From: Panopea generosa
Lineage: Eukaryota > Mollusca > Bivalvia > Adapedonta > Hiatellidae
NCBI GenBank assembly: GCA_029582155.1
Contig: CM055897.1
Span: 88,339,836 to 88,403,835 of the forward strand
Length of the DNA: 64,000 bases
Direction of reading: 5' to 3'
Below are positions 24,890 to 37,400 of this stretch, piece after piece. The translations under genes and the position numbers were made by a program. Position 1 is the stretch's first letter. Each line of letters opens with the position of its first letter. The notes under the pieces were generated by a model that worked only from the letters and a program-made list of their open reading frames with translations, was not told where the DNA came from and searched no databases.

Positions 24890-26518
24890 GATGAAAATAT
24901 CCGTGTCACCACTCAGGTAACCGGAGACATGTTTTATGTTTGGGTATAAAACCTCGACATTAATCTAGGAATCTAGAAAATATCCGTGTCACCACTCAGG
25001 TAACCGGAGACATGTTTTATGTTTGGGTATAAAACCTCGACATTAATTTAGGAATCTGGAAAATATCCGTGTCACCACTCAGGTTACCAGAGACATGTTT
25101 TAAGTTTGGGTATAAAACCTCGAAATTAATCTAGGAATCTAGGGAAATATCCGTGTCACCACTCAGGAAACCGGAGACATGTTTTATGTTTGGGTATAAA
25201 ACCTCGACATTAATCTAGGAATCTAGAAAATATCTGTGTCACCACTCAGGTAACCGGAGACATGTTTTATGTTTGGGTATAAAACCTCGACATTAATCTA
25301 GGAATCTAGGGAAATATCCGTGTCACCACTCAGATAACCGGAGACATGTTTTATGTTTAGGTATAAAATCTCGACATTAATCTAGGAATCTAGAAAATAT
25401 CCGTGTCACCACTCAGGTAACCGGAGACATGTTTTATGTTTGGGTATAAAACCTCGACATTAATCTAGGAATCTGGAAAATATCCGTGTCACCACTCAGG
25501 TTACCAGAGACATGTTTTAAGTTTGGGTATAAAACCTCGAAATTAATCTAGGAATCTAGGGAAATATCCGTGTCACCACTCAGGAAACCGGAGACATGTT
25601 TTATGTTTGGGTATAAAACCTCGACATTAATCTAGGAATCTAGAAAATATCTGTGTCACCACTCAGGTAACCGGAGACATGTTTTATGTTTGGGTATAAA
25701 ACCTCGACATTAATCTAGGAATCTAGAGAAATATCCGTGTCACCACTCAGATAACCGGAGACATGTTTTATGTTTGGGTATAAAACCTCGACATTAATCT
25801 AGGAATCTAGAAAATATCCGTGTCACCACTCAGGTAACTGGAGACATGTTTTATGTTTGGGTATAAAACCTCGACATTAATCTAGGAATCTAGGGAAATA
25901 TCCGTGTCACCACTCAGGAAACCGGAGATATGTTTTATCTTTGGGTATAAAACCTCGACATTAATCTAGGAGTCTAGAAAATATCTGTGTCACCACTCAG
26001 GTAACCGAAGACAAGTTTTATGTTTGGGTATAAAACTTCGACATTAATCTAGGAATCTAGAAAATTATCCGTGTCACCACTCAGGTAACCGGAGACATGT
26101 TTTATGTTTGGGTATAAAACCTCGACATTAATCTAGGAATCTAGAAAATATCCGTGTCACCACTCAGGTAACCGGAGACATGTTTTATGTTTGGGTATAA
26201 AACCTCGACATTAATCTAGGAATCTAGGGAAATATCCGTGTCACCACTCAGGAAACCGGAGATATGTTTTATCTTTGGGTATAAAACCTCGACATTAATC
26301 TAGGAGTCTAGAAAATATCTGTGTCACCACTCAGGTAACTGAAGACAAGTTTTATGTTTGGGTATAAAACCTCGACATTAATCTAGGAATCTAGAAAATT
26401 ATCCGTGTCACCACTCAGGTAACCGGAGACATGTTTTATGTTTGGGTATAAAACTTCCACATTAATCTAAAAATCTAGAAAATTATCCGTGTCACCACTC
26501 AGGTAACTGGAGACATGT
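24890..26518. repeat. 83-bp minisatellite with higher-order structure, ~19.5 copies
   Basis: Unit: AAATATCCGTGTCACCACTC, AGGTAACCGGAGACATGTTT, TATGTTTGGGTATAAAACCT, CGACATTAATCTAGGAATCT, AG. Copies differ by few bases, but variants recur at fixed multi-unit distances: GGTTACCAGAG at 25082 and 25499 (417 bp, five units) and GGAAACCGGAGATATG at 25917 and 26251 (334 bp, four units). Confidence 0.95.
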
Positions 26519-28429
26519 TTTTTTTAGAAACAATGTTCCCCTATTAATTGTAGGTTGGCCGTAAACGTTTTTCTTTTTATCCTCTAAATTCTGTAAATAA
26601 TCAAATAATTTCACAGTAAAGCAGCAAATACATCTACTATTAGACTTGGCGACATTGAATATTATTGTACTCCACATAACATTGCATATCGGAATACCTT
26701 TGTACTCGAAATTACAGAGAAAAATCATTGTTACATGTATTCCAATTACATAATAATACGAAACACCAATCTGATAAATGTTGTTAATCAATAAGTTATT
26801 CTGATCATACTGAATATGCAGGCGTATTGTTCATAAAATATTTTCAAGAATGAAGCCTGACATTTAGTGGTAAAAAACATTTGATTAATCGGCACAGGTT
26901 TCCAGAGCTTTGGTTTTTCCTGGGCGAGTCGACCACGTTTTGAAAATATACAGTAAATTGAAAAATTGTTCCATTAATATATGCCTCTTATGTTTTATGC
27001 ATCTGTTTGTATCTATGGCTTGTCAATGTCACTTTATAAATGCGTTCCACAAATCACAAAATCAATGTCTGTTGTGTGTTTGATTTTTGTATGGAAAATA
27101 GGTAGGACGTATTGTTACCTTAAATCATGCAAGTGCGCATTTATGTTGTTGTTCGACATTGTTTTTTAAAATTTGGGTATCCAACTGCATCATTTTTGGG
27201 TTGGCTATAGAGTGGCCGATAGTTGCCCACCTTTTGCTGTGGGAATGTTTGATTTAATTACAGAAATGTTTTATTGAAATTTTCTTACTACTGATGTTAT
27301 GTAAGAATTTTAGTTAAATAGTCATGTATATAACATTCTACGCATATTATACTATAATGCAATCGATTAAATATTACATTATAGTCATTTTATGGTACAA
27401 TAAAATAGCATTTTCGTATAACATGTTATTAGTGTATCTTTTGATTCCCATTTGCAAAACAAGTTGCATATTGATATGGTTGGATACTTAAGAGAGATGC
27501 ATTTAGCAATCACACACATCTTTATATTGTCAAGGCATTTGTCCTATCAAAATAAGTTTGTATGTTATCACTTCATGTGTATGTATTGTACTTATTATTT
27601 CTTATATTAACTGTGTCCATGCTGCTGTGGTGGATGTGTCCATTGAATGCTACGTAGCCTGCTGGTTCTATATATTGTGTGTAATAATTTCTATATTTAG
27701 TGCCTATTCAAATGCAAACATTTTTCGGATATGCAAATCTTGTCCAAATATATAAGATACTATTCTTTTAGATTCTAGTATACATTTTTGTTCTACCAAG
27801 ATATATTCACATATATTCACATTAAAAATGGATCTTTATTAAAAAATACGTGGAATTTTGTAATATTGTCAACATTTAATATAGCACAAGAATAAATTAT
27901 AATGCCAATAATCGTAATATCTCCTCTATGCAATTGCTAAATTTTATATTGATATTAGATACCGTAATGTAGCAAAAACGCTTGAAATTATGCATGACTA
28001 TAATGTTTACCTGGATCACTAGGATGATGACGTCAAGCATTTGCATAATGTTTTACCTGCCAAATCTAAATGAACTTCTGTTTCAAACTCATTGTATCAT
28101 TGCAAAATCAATGAAGAGCCATACAGAGATGTGTAAATGTGATAAATGGATGACAATACACGTATGAAGTGCATCCCAGGAGCCTTGTGGGTACATATAC
28201 GAGATGTGATTTAAATAGTTAAATATCATGCAATATTTGGCGTCGTTGACGCCATTAGACTGCTCCAGGTGACCATACCATGCCATACATATTCTCTAGC
28301 ACTGTTGCTATATAACCGTATTCAGTATAAATATGAAATTTGGCAATTACGTCATATATTTTATACAATGCTTATTAACCCTTTACTCCATAGATACGCG
28401 TTTTCCCACACCAATCACAGAATGCCTTT
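26519..28429. other. Unique AT-rich stretch, no gene seen
   Basis: Open frames of 60-99 codons on both strands (for example minus 26791-26492) are rich in Ile, Tyr and Cys, have no splice or domain support, and fall within chance expectation. Confidence 0.5.
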
Positions 28430-28496
28430 GGAAACAGTGCAGGAAGAGTTCAGATTGCTCATAACGAGCAATCTGAACACTTCCTGCACTGTTTTC
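28430..28496. repeat. 67-bp near-perfect palindrome (hairpin)
   Basis: Arms 28430-28460 and 28466-28496 are inverted copies with one mismatch and one G-T pair, and a 5-nt ATAAC loop. Core arm: GTTCAGATTGCTC. A smaller hairpin, AATTCACC/GGTGAATT, follows at 28521-28550. The flank at 28381 (CTTTACTCCATAGATACGCG) and the dispersed element at 28619 suggest a composite non-autonomous element, but terminal repeats were not identified. Confidence 0.8.
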
Positions 28497-28618
28497 CACT
28501 ATGTGAGTTAATATAAACATAATTCACCCATTGCTGATACGTGGTGAATTAATACTTTCAATATTAGAGGTGTCCAAAGGCGTCTATATGAAGTAAAGTG
28601 TTAAATGAATCAATAAAA

Positions 28619-28703
28619 CGTCATAGCGCGTGAATTTTATCTCGGCCCTAGGGTGAGATATAAATATCTAACTCAGGTCAAAATACAGATATCCTGATCC
28701 GGT
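28619..28703 (-). repeat. Dispersed element, copy 2 (inverted relative to 9541-9625)
   Basis: Reads as GCGCGTGAATTTTATCTCGG on the plus strand. It is the reverse complement counterpart of 9541-9625, sharing ATCTCGGCCCTAG and the GATATCC...CCGGT end. It sits about 120 bp from the 67-bp palindrome. Confidence 0.7.
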
Positions 28704-31028
28704 CTTCAAAGAAAAGTGTGTTAATTCCCGGTATGATGACGTCACAGACTGTATCGTAATTGCACTAAATGACACCTTACTTAATATAGTGTGTATGTTA
28801 TATAATCCAATGATATAAACATTTACTGTAAGCAATTAACCTGATGTAATTGGTGGTTTTTATGGTGAATCCCTATCTACGTTTGTCATGTGGATATAAC
28901 TATCTCCATGTGTTTATATACAAAAAAAAATCACAGTTTCGCTATAAATGTATGTGTATCAAATTATAACCCGTCGCAACAGAAAATACACACTGAGTCT
29001 TTTGTTAAGTTTTAAATACATTTTAAGATAACTATGGCATGTGTTGTATCTGTTTTGTAGTTAGTATTTACCAATTCCCGATAGATTTATTTGTATGCAT
29101 GCAGATACAAAAATAGACCTGTACTATAAACAGAAAAGAAAATTATTTTGCAATTTGGTATACACAACAGAGCGGTATAAACAACTTTGTAACGAATGTT
29201 CAAGTGTTTTTCTCTTAATCTTATTTAATATCCAAGTATTGTGATTATTTTATATGAGTCAGTCGATTTTCTGAATATAAATGAGTGATAGTTTTCCCTT
29301 TGACAATATAATATTGCCTATTATAAATGTATAAAGAATGGTGCTCATATGCTATGTGTGTTGTATTATTGTAAACAATTATACGTTAATATGTGAATCA
29401 AATACGAACCTGTCGGTGTAGCAAATTGTCTTGCCATGACACATACATTATCAATGTTGAGTTTAAGTTTGAGTTATAAATATTCTTCTTCTTTTATCAT
29501 CTTCCAAATATTTTAGTTGTCATCCGAATGAGAGATATTAAAAGACGGGTTTTATGTTTCAGCTTGATAATCAAGGCAACGTTTTGTGGGGTTTTGGACA
29601 GGTTCCCGTTCGTGGCGATCGCTTCCGGCATTGAAGATCAGCTTGTGTATGAGAATTCATACTTCTTCATATTTTTTTGAACACTTTATATATGAACAAT
29701 ACGATGGTGTCTATATAGAACAGAGACTTTATAACGAGAACAAGTTTTGTGTATTTTCAACAAATAACATCCACAACAGTTTAAAACTCATTGACTTTGA
29801 AAGGTGAAAAATATGTAAAAGTATTAAAACAGACGAATATAGCAGACTCAGGCTAATAGTTCATTTCACAGAAGTAACTTGTATAGAATAAATATGTTTT
29901 AAACGCTTCAATCTGCTTTACTAATACAGATTTTAACAAAAAAAAATACTGATTGCCAGTTTCGAGTTTGCTTAAAAACAACCAAAAAAAGCAAATATAA
30001 GACACATATTTTACATGTATATGCATTTTCTAATAATGCAACGTTACATTACTATATTTAAGTCCAGCCTTGTTTTACAACGTCTTTGGAATGTTAAGTA
30101 CATTACAACTATAGTTTGTCAATACGTTCCACCAAACCAAACTCACTCAGATCACGTGGATAACTCACAGCTTATAACTTTATGTGAAATACACAAGGTA
30201 CTTGGAAAAAAGGTTAAACACATGGAAAGCAAATATAGAATAAGGCAGCGCAGGGAAAAGAACAAGCGATGCCAATGCTATTATTTTGTAATACTAATTA
30301 GTAATCTATGTACAGAAGTGTATCAATCTAATATTCATCAAACATACGGTAAATAACAAAACGGTAAAAGTTATGACCTGCTATATTCGATTTATTCCTC
30401 TGTTCGGAGTTATAATAGTTAATTTGAAACTTGATTTGAGATGCTAATGTATTGATCCCGTTTGGCTAGTGTTTTGGTACTATATCGTATATTAAACGCT
30501 TTCCTAACAAATACTGAGTCTTTGTGAATATATGATTTGAAGAGAATGCAATGGTAGTTTTATTTTGTTTATATACTTTTTAATTCAATGTAAGGTATTA
30601 AACACTAAATTGGATAGGCAATTAAAACACATTGACCTTTAAATATAACAACATAAAATGAAGACTACGCGTTTATGATATCTATTAAAGACACATATAA
30701 GATTGATTAATTCCAGAATAAGCTTAATGTCCCTGACATAGACACTGTCCCGAAACAATAAATCTTTTATTTAAAATCCTTATTATTCATTTCTGTTTTA
30801 ACATTGTTAACAAAATCTATAAATAAATAAATAAATAAATAAATAAATTTCATGTTTTTTTCTGGTTTAATTTAGGATTCGGACTATCAGTATTGAAATA
30901 TTTTTTTAAAAAGTATTTATCTTTACAAAAATGGACTTTACGTTATTACAAATTCCGAAATGAGATACAACACATACCTCGATGTTGATATAAAAACTCG
31001 TATAGATAATATAAATATTGTATTGCCT
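28704..31028. other. Unique AT-rich stretch downstream of the acidic-protein gene
   Basis: The longest open frame (30015-30356, plus) has 113 codons. By stop-codon frequency at this composition one or two such frames are expected by chance in 64 kb. A (AAAT)n microsatellite lies at 30819-30848. Confidence 0.5.
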
Positions 31029-31047
31029 CCCCCCCCCCCCCCCCCCC
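31029..31047 (+). repeat. Poly-C tract, 19 bases
   Basis: Nineteen uninterrupted C between TATTGCCT and ACTGATCG. One of three G/C homopolymers of exactly this length in the window. Confidence 0.95.
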
Positions 31048-31790
31048 ACTGATCGTTTTCACATATTGTATGTTATCGTACTAATAACGTGTAAAGTAGT
31101 TTATGTATTTTTATGCAATTGTGCGTATGTTAAATATCCTATTGTACGCGTATTTTTCTTCTCTTTTTGTTATCACGTGACTTTGTAAATTTCTTGAATT
31201 ATTGAAAACATTATATATTCATACAGTTTTAATTTTGTCGTTTATCAAAAATCAAATATGATTTAAACATATTTTAATGCCTTGATGTGTACAGTAGAGT
31301 CGAGTCAAAAGTTTCTTACATAATTAGTTACGGGTCTTGCCATAACTAATTGATATAGAGATAAAACATGGCCTTAATGTTACATTATAAAAGTTTCATT
31401 GTAATCAGTTCTTTTCACGCATTATACAAGAATAAAACAGAAACAAACAAAATAAATTAATATCAAATTTAAGTTTCCATATTCAAATGCTTGTTTTATA
31501 TACTGAGTAAACTTTAATTTCTACACTACAAAATTGTGCTTGTTGTTGGAAATTTGTGATTAAACTACAATTATGTTTGATGGTTAGGTGTGCGCGTATG
31601 AAAACTAGTTAGTTGAAAATTCACAGACGCATTGGTTTACTGTTAGATATACGGCACCACGACATTGATAAAATCAACTTCTCCGACAGTTCAACCCTCT
31701 ACATGTGGCGTGCACAAGTACAAATATAGGCAATGGTGTGATATGTGACGATTAAAGGAAAGAACACATGAGGAATTGTTTATAATGTCT

Positions 31791-31868
31791 TTACACTGGT
31801 GGCTGAGTTTTGCTGGAGTTTTCATCAACTTGGGCACGTGCTTTTTGCAGTAACCATGACAACTCATC
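31791..31868 (-). CDS. Candidate last coding exon of the acidic protein, with stop codon
   Basis: Minus-strand acceptor GCTTTATATTACAG precedes 31868. Read in phase 0, which is what exon 5 leaves, it encodes DELSWLLQKARAQVDENSSK then TQPPV and a TAA stop at 31793-31791. The composition (acidic, Ser/Gln) matches the earlier exons, and the amphipathic start is plausible. A possible ATTAAA poly(A) hexamer sits at 31518-31513, about 275 nt downstream. The intron from exon 5 is 11.6 kb, so other exons in between cannot be excluded. With this exon the assembled frame closes at 343 codons (360 from the ATG at 63481). Confidence 0.62.
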   Translation of the reverse strand, partial: DELSWLLQKARAQVDENSSKTQPPV

Positions 31869-32389
31869 CTGTAATATAAAGCATAAGGGGAAATGTTAAA
31901 AGTGTACAAAAAATTGAAGTGCTAATACAAAGCTTTTCAAACATTGGGTACATTTCGATAATACTTACACCATAACAGTATATTTGACATCGTAATGAGT
32001 AAGTTAAAATTAGATTTTGGTCCAAACATGCTCTTTATGGGGGTATATTAAAATGTATTAAGTATCCAAGCTGAAATAGCAAAATATGTATGTTGTCTAT
32101 TTGGGAATGCATCACCAATATTTGCTTCGTTTAATCGTTTAATTCTGTAGGTGGGAAAAATTGATATTATCAATAATATATAATATAAGGGTACATACAA
32201 CGTAAATACTGTAATAAAAAAAATAAAATAAAGAACAAGAAATGTCACTGGTAAGTGTCGCATGCCCCCCAAATGGTTTGTGAGAAATAACAATATATGA
32301 TATAATAGGTAGCGATATATCCATGAATATCAAGAGTAATGAACTAATGTTTCAGACTAGACATGCAATTTCATGTTTTTTTAACATTA

Positions 32390-33200
32390 AAGCATGGCCT
32401 TGACCTTTGTGTAACCTTGACCTTGGCATCTGATGTAATGGTCCGGTATTTCAACAGTTAAATACAGGTGAAACATTATCATGACATGCTGATCACTTGT
32501 GTCAAGCTATTTTAAAATCCCTAAATGTAAGTTACAGATTAATTGTTGATCAATTAATAAATTTAACCAAGTGTTTTTGAAATCAATCCATGTATGATAA
32601 AGTTAAAGGACATACTCGAAATCTCAAACAGATTCAAAGTGTTGTCATACATACTCAAAGTGTGACCGTGTCTAGGCTTTACTAATGACACGTCGTCGTG
32701 ACATCTTGATAAATTGAGCCAAGTTAAAGACAAAGTCACAGACCAGAAACGCAATATCAAACAAATTGAAAGTGTGACATTGACCTTTGAGAAAAGGTTC
32801 TGGGTCTTACATACTACACTTAATTATGTCATTTTTATCAACTGAACCAAGTGTTTTAAAAATATACCCATAGATGACAAAGTTATAGATCGGTCAAGAA
32901 ATCTCACACAGACTGAAAGTGTTGTCAAACAAACTCAAAGTGACCTTTGAGGTATGCATGTGGGTCTTACCCAAGTGTTTTTGAAATTCATCAATAGGTG
33001 ACAAAATTTTAGACCAGACACGAAACTCAAACAGACTGAAAGTGTTGTCAAACAAACTCAAAGTGTGACCTTGACCTTTGAGGTATGGGTATTGGTCTTA
33101 CTTGCGAAACGTCGTCATGTTATGTTGATCATTTGTAGCAAGTATTTATAAAACACATCTATGCGTGATAAAGTTACAGAACGGACACAAAATCTCACAC
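32390..33200 (-). repeat. Degenerate GACCTTGACCTTTGA repeat, about 5 units (bivalve-type)
   Basis: Units begin near 32396, 32661, 32772, 32939 and 33063 with TGTGACCTTGACCTTTGAGG-like sequence. They continue with GGGTCTTAC, an ACACGTCGTC or AACGTCGTC segment, CAAGTGTTTTTGAAAT-like sequence, then GATGACAAAGTTA and CAGACTGAAAGTG. I recall this as a common interspersed or tandem repeat of bivalve genomes. It lies inside the last intron of the acidic-protein gene. Strand assignment is arbitrary. Confidence 0.7.
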
Positions 33201-33238
33201 AAACTCGAAGTGTTGTCAAATTTTTTTGGAGTTGGGAA

Positions 33239-33257
33239 GGGGGGGGGGGGGGGGGGG
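33239..33257 (+). repeat. Poly-G tract, 19 bases
   Basis: Nineteen uninterrupted G after GTTGGGAA and before CATAAAAAAG. It directly follows the GACCTTGACC repeat block. Potential G-quadruplex former and a place where sequencing commonly errs. Confidence 0.95.
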
Positions 33258-34825
33258 CATAAAAAAGAAAACCAACAGACTCGGTTTTATTGAATCTGTC
33301 CATGAGTGGTCATGAAAGTGCATCAGCACTAACGCGCCCTAGAAATGAGTTCCATAATTGCCGATGCGATAAATAAAAAAACGTAATGAGCGACTTTCAC
33401 AACCACTCCAGTACGTAGACGGCTGTTGTGAAAAGAGGCAATACTTAACGTAAAGATGACAGGAAAACAGCAGACAAGGGTTCATTTACTATTTATTACC
33501 AAAGTTTTGACATAGTTGAGATCAGAGCTTTCCGGAAACAAAAACACAATATAATATTTAAAGAAAGAATTTATGTAATCCAGAATTTTCTTTTTATAGC
33601 AAACTAACACCTTCAATGCACGCGCATTGAGGAAAACAATAATGTGTGATCTGTGATGTTTGTCTCAAGGGAATAATAGCACATATGCAATTTCGTTTAA
33701 ATTAATTAAACATACAAAAAGGGACACCTCTGATGACACGTGAGGTGCTGTTTCTGAGAAGGAGCGATACACAAAACGTATAATTACATTACATAAGTCA
33801 TTTGTATGTGTCTGTTCTGAGAAGCTACGACTGGGTGTAAAGTGTAACATGTACATTTTTTGTTTGTCTAGTATTTGTGTTATTGCTGTACATATATCTG
33901 CAGTGTATATCACATACTTTAAAGACTTAGACAAGCAGCATGAGGAATGACGGGAAACAAACTGCTGCTAAAATGTAACTGTCAACACCAACAATAACTC
34001 TGCGAGAATCATTTATAGCGACAATTAAAGTGAGAAAATCGCTATAAATGTTTACAAATATATCATTATTTTAAAAAGGATACAGAGTATCTCATTATCT
34101 TCATTTAATAAAATACATATTATTTGATATTTCAAATAATGCTGTAGAGTTATTAAATAGTCATGAAAGATCCACAAGAATTATGCGTTACATCTTGTTC
34201 ATTTCATTGACGCCCGGCAGACCTCCACGGGGACTGCTACTATATATCAATCCGTATCGTCAAATAACAGTAATTCAATGGTAAAAACAAAACACTGCAG
34301 AAATAGGTTGGACATTTTGAACATTGAAACTTATCCAAACACTACGTTCTCATGGTGGTTGTCATCACAACAAAGCCGACATATCTGCAGACGCATTTGC
34401 AGACGATGTTATACATCATACAAGATATACCGTATTTTGTAATAACAGACGATATACGGGCAATATCGAATATGATGTATTTGACTGCATACTCAACACC
34501 GATAACGACTGCCGTACGTGGGTGTATTGTAATTCAATAAGCATATTGGGTTGCCTCTTAAAATGAGATATTTAGGTTGGTCGAATTCACATCGTTATTA
34601 TTTGAGAGAAATGAAACCTTTATATGGCATTTTATTCTATATATGTGATGATATGATGTAATTTAGTAAAAATCAATCATGCTGGAAGAGCTAAATATGT
34701 TTATATCTATGCTTAATTACCTATCCAGTAATAAAAAGAAAGAAAACTATTTAGAAATTCGAATAATTGATGCAATATATCATGAATGTATCTTGCCTAG
34801 GGATCTTACTGGCGCATGTGGAATA
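33258..34825. other. Intronic unique stretch, no exon recognised
   Basis: Part of the last intron of the minus-strand gene. An open frame on the plus strand (34324-34566) with ISADAFADDVIHHTRYTVF is overlapped by a second open plus-strand frame and lacks splice borders, so it is not called. Confidence 0.5.
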
Positions 34826-37400
34826 TACAGGTTATTGGGTAACCACATAGTTAACATACATTTGTAAATTGGGAACAATATCAGTACCACTACTGTGTTA
34901 CAGTGTACAAGTTAGTGGGTACCACCTAGTTAACATGCATTTGTACATAGGGAACAATAAACAGTACCACTTCTGTGTTACAGTGTACATGTTAGTGGGT
35001 TACCACATAGTTAACATACATTTGTACATAGGGAACAATCAACAGTACCACTTCTGTGTTACAGTGTACAAGTTAGTGGGTTACCACATAGTTAACATGC
35101 AATTGTACATAGGGAACAATAAATAGTACCACTACTGTGTTACAGTGTACATGTTAGTGGGTTACCACATAGTTAACATGCAATTGTACATAGGGAACAA
35201 TAAACAGTACCACTTCTGTGTTACAGTGTACATGTTAGTGGGTTACCACATAGTTAACATGCAATTGTACATAGGGAACAATAAATAGTACCACTACTGT
35301 GTTACAGTGTACAAGTTATTGGGTAACCACATAGTTAACATACATTTGTACATAGGGAACAATCAACAGTACCACTTCTGTGTTACAGTGTACAAGTTAG
35401 TGGGTACCGCATAGTTAACATACATTTGTACATAGGGAACAATAAATAGTACCACTACTGTGTTACAGTGTACAAGTTATTGGGTAACCACATAGTTAAC
35501 ATACATTTGTACACAGGGAACAATAAACAGTACCACTTCTGTGTTACAGTGTACAAGTTAGTGGGTAACCACATAGTTAACATACATTTGTACATAGGGA
35601 ACAATAAACAGTACCACTACTGTGTTACAATGTACAAGTTATTGGGTAACCACATAGTTAACATACATGTGTACATAGGGAACAATAAACAGTACCACTA
35701 CTGTGTTACAGTGTACAAGTTAGTGGGTAACCACATAGTTAACATACATTTGTACATAGGGAACAATAAACAGTAACACTTCTATGTTACAGTGTACAAG
35801 TTAGTGGGTAACCACATAGTTAACATACATTTGTACATAGGGAACAATAAACAGTACCACTACTGTGTAACAGTGAACAAGTTAGTGGGTACCACATAGT
35901 TAACATACATTTGTACATAGGGAACAATAAACAGAACCACTACTGTGTAACAGTGTACAAGTTAGTGGGTAACCACATAGTTAACATACATTGTACATAG
36001 GGAACAATAAACAGAACAACAACTGTGTTAAAGTGTACAAGTTAGTGTGTAACCACATAGTTAACATACATTGTACATAGGGAACAATAAACAGTACCAC
36101 TTCTGTGTTACAGTGTACAAGTTATTGGGTAACCACATAGATAACATACATTGTACATAGGGAACAATAAACAGAACAACAACTGTGTTACAGTGTACAT
36201 GTTAGTGAGTAACCACATAATTAACATACATTGTACATAGGGAACAATAAACAGTACCACTACTGTGTTACAGTGTACAAGTTATTGGGTAACCACATAG
36301 TTAACATACATTTGTACATAGGGAACAATAAACAGTACCACTACTGTCTTACAGTGTACAAGTTAGTGGGTAACCACATAGTTAACATACATTTGTACAT
36401 AGGGAACAATAAACAGAACCACTACTGTGTTACAATGTACAAGTTATTGGGTAACCACATAGTTAACATACATTTGTACATTGGGAACAATAAACAGTAC
36501 CACTACTGTGTTACAGTGTACAAGTTAGTGAGTAACCACATAGTTAACATACATCTGTACATAGGGAACAATAAACAGTACCACTACTGTGTTACAGTGT
36601 ACAAGTTATTGGGTAACCACATAGTTAACATACATTTGTGCATAGGGAACAATAAACAGTACCACATCTGTGTTACAGTGTACAAGTTATTGGGTAACCA
36701 CATAGTTAACATACATTTGCACATTGGGAACAATAAACAGAACCACTACTGTGTTACAGTGTACAAGTTATTGGGTAACCACATAGTTAACATACATTTG
36801 TACACAGGGAACAATAAACAGTACCAATTCTGTGTTACAGTGTACAAGTTAGTGGGTAACCACATAGTTAACATACATTTGTACATAGGGAACAATAAAC
36901 AGTACCACTTCTGTGTTACAGTGTACAAGTTAGTTGGTACTATATAGTTAACATACATTTGTACATAGGGAACAATAAACAGTACCACTTCTGTGTTACA
37001 GTGTACAAGTTAGTTGGTACCATATAGTTAAAATACATTTGTACATAGGGAACAATAAACAGTACCAGTACTGTGTTACAGTGTACAAGTTAGTGGGTAA
37101 CCACATAGTTAACATACATTTGTACATAGGGAACAATAAACAGTACCACTTCTGTGTTACAGTGTACAAGTTAGTGGGTAACCACATAGTTAACATACAT
37201 TTGTACATAGGGAACAATAAACAGTACCACTACTGTGCTACAGTGTACAAGTTAGTTGGTACCATATAGTTCAAATACATTTGTACATAGAGAACAATAA
37301 ACAGTACCACTACTGTGCTACAGTGTACAAGTTATTGGATAAACTACATGTGTACATAGGAAACACTTAACAGTATCGCTACTGGGCTACAGCACACATT
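34826..37400. repeat. 81-bp minisatellite A, ~31 copies (intron 5)
   Basis: Unit: GTGTACAAGTTATTGGGTAA, CCACATAGTTAACATACATT, TGTACATAGGGAACAATAAA, CAGTACCACTACTGTGTTAC, A. The unit length is 27 codons, so wherever no indel occurs the array stays open on both strands. The longest case is 36231-36947 (238 codons of a YKLLGNHIVNIHLYIGNNKQ repeat). Frequent 1-bp indels (for example GGTACCACATAG) close the frame between units, as expected for non-coding sequence. Last copies degrade near 37400. Confidence 0.95.

Noticed and set aside
30015..30356. 113-codon plus-strand frame with a Lys/Arg-rich end (KYRIRQRREKNKR)
   Set aside because: Length within chance expectation and no recognisable domain or partner exon.
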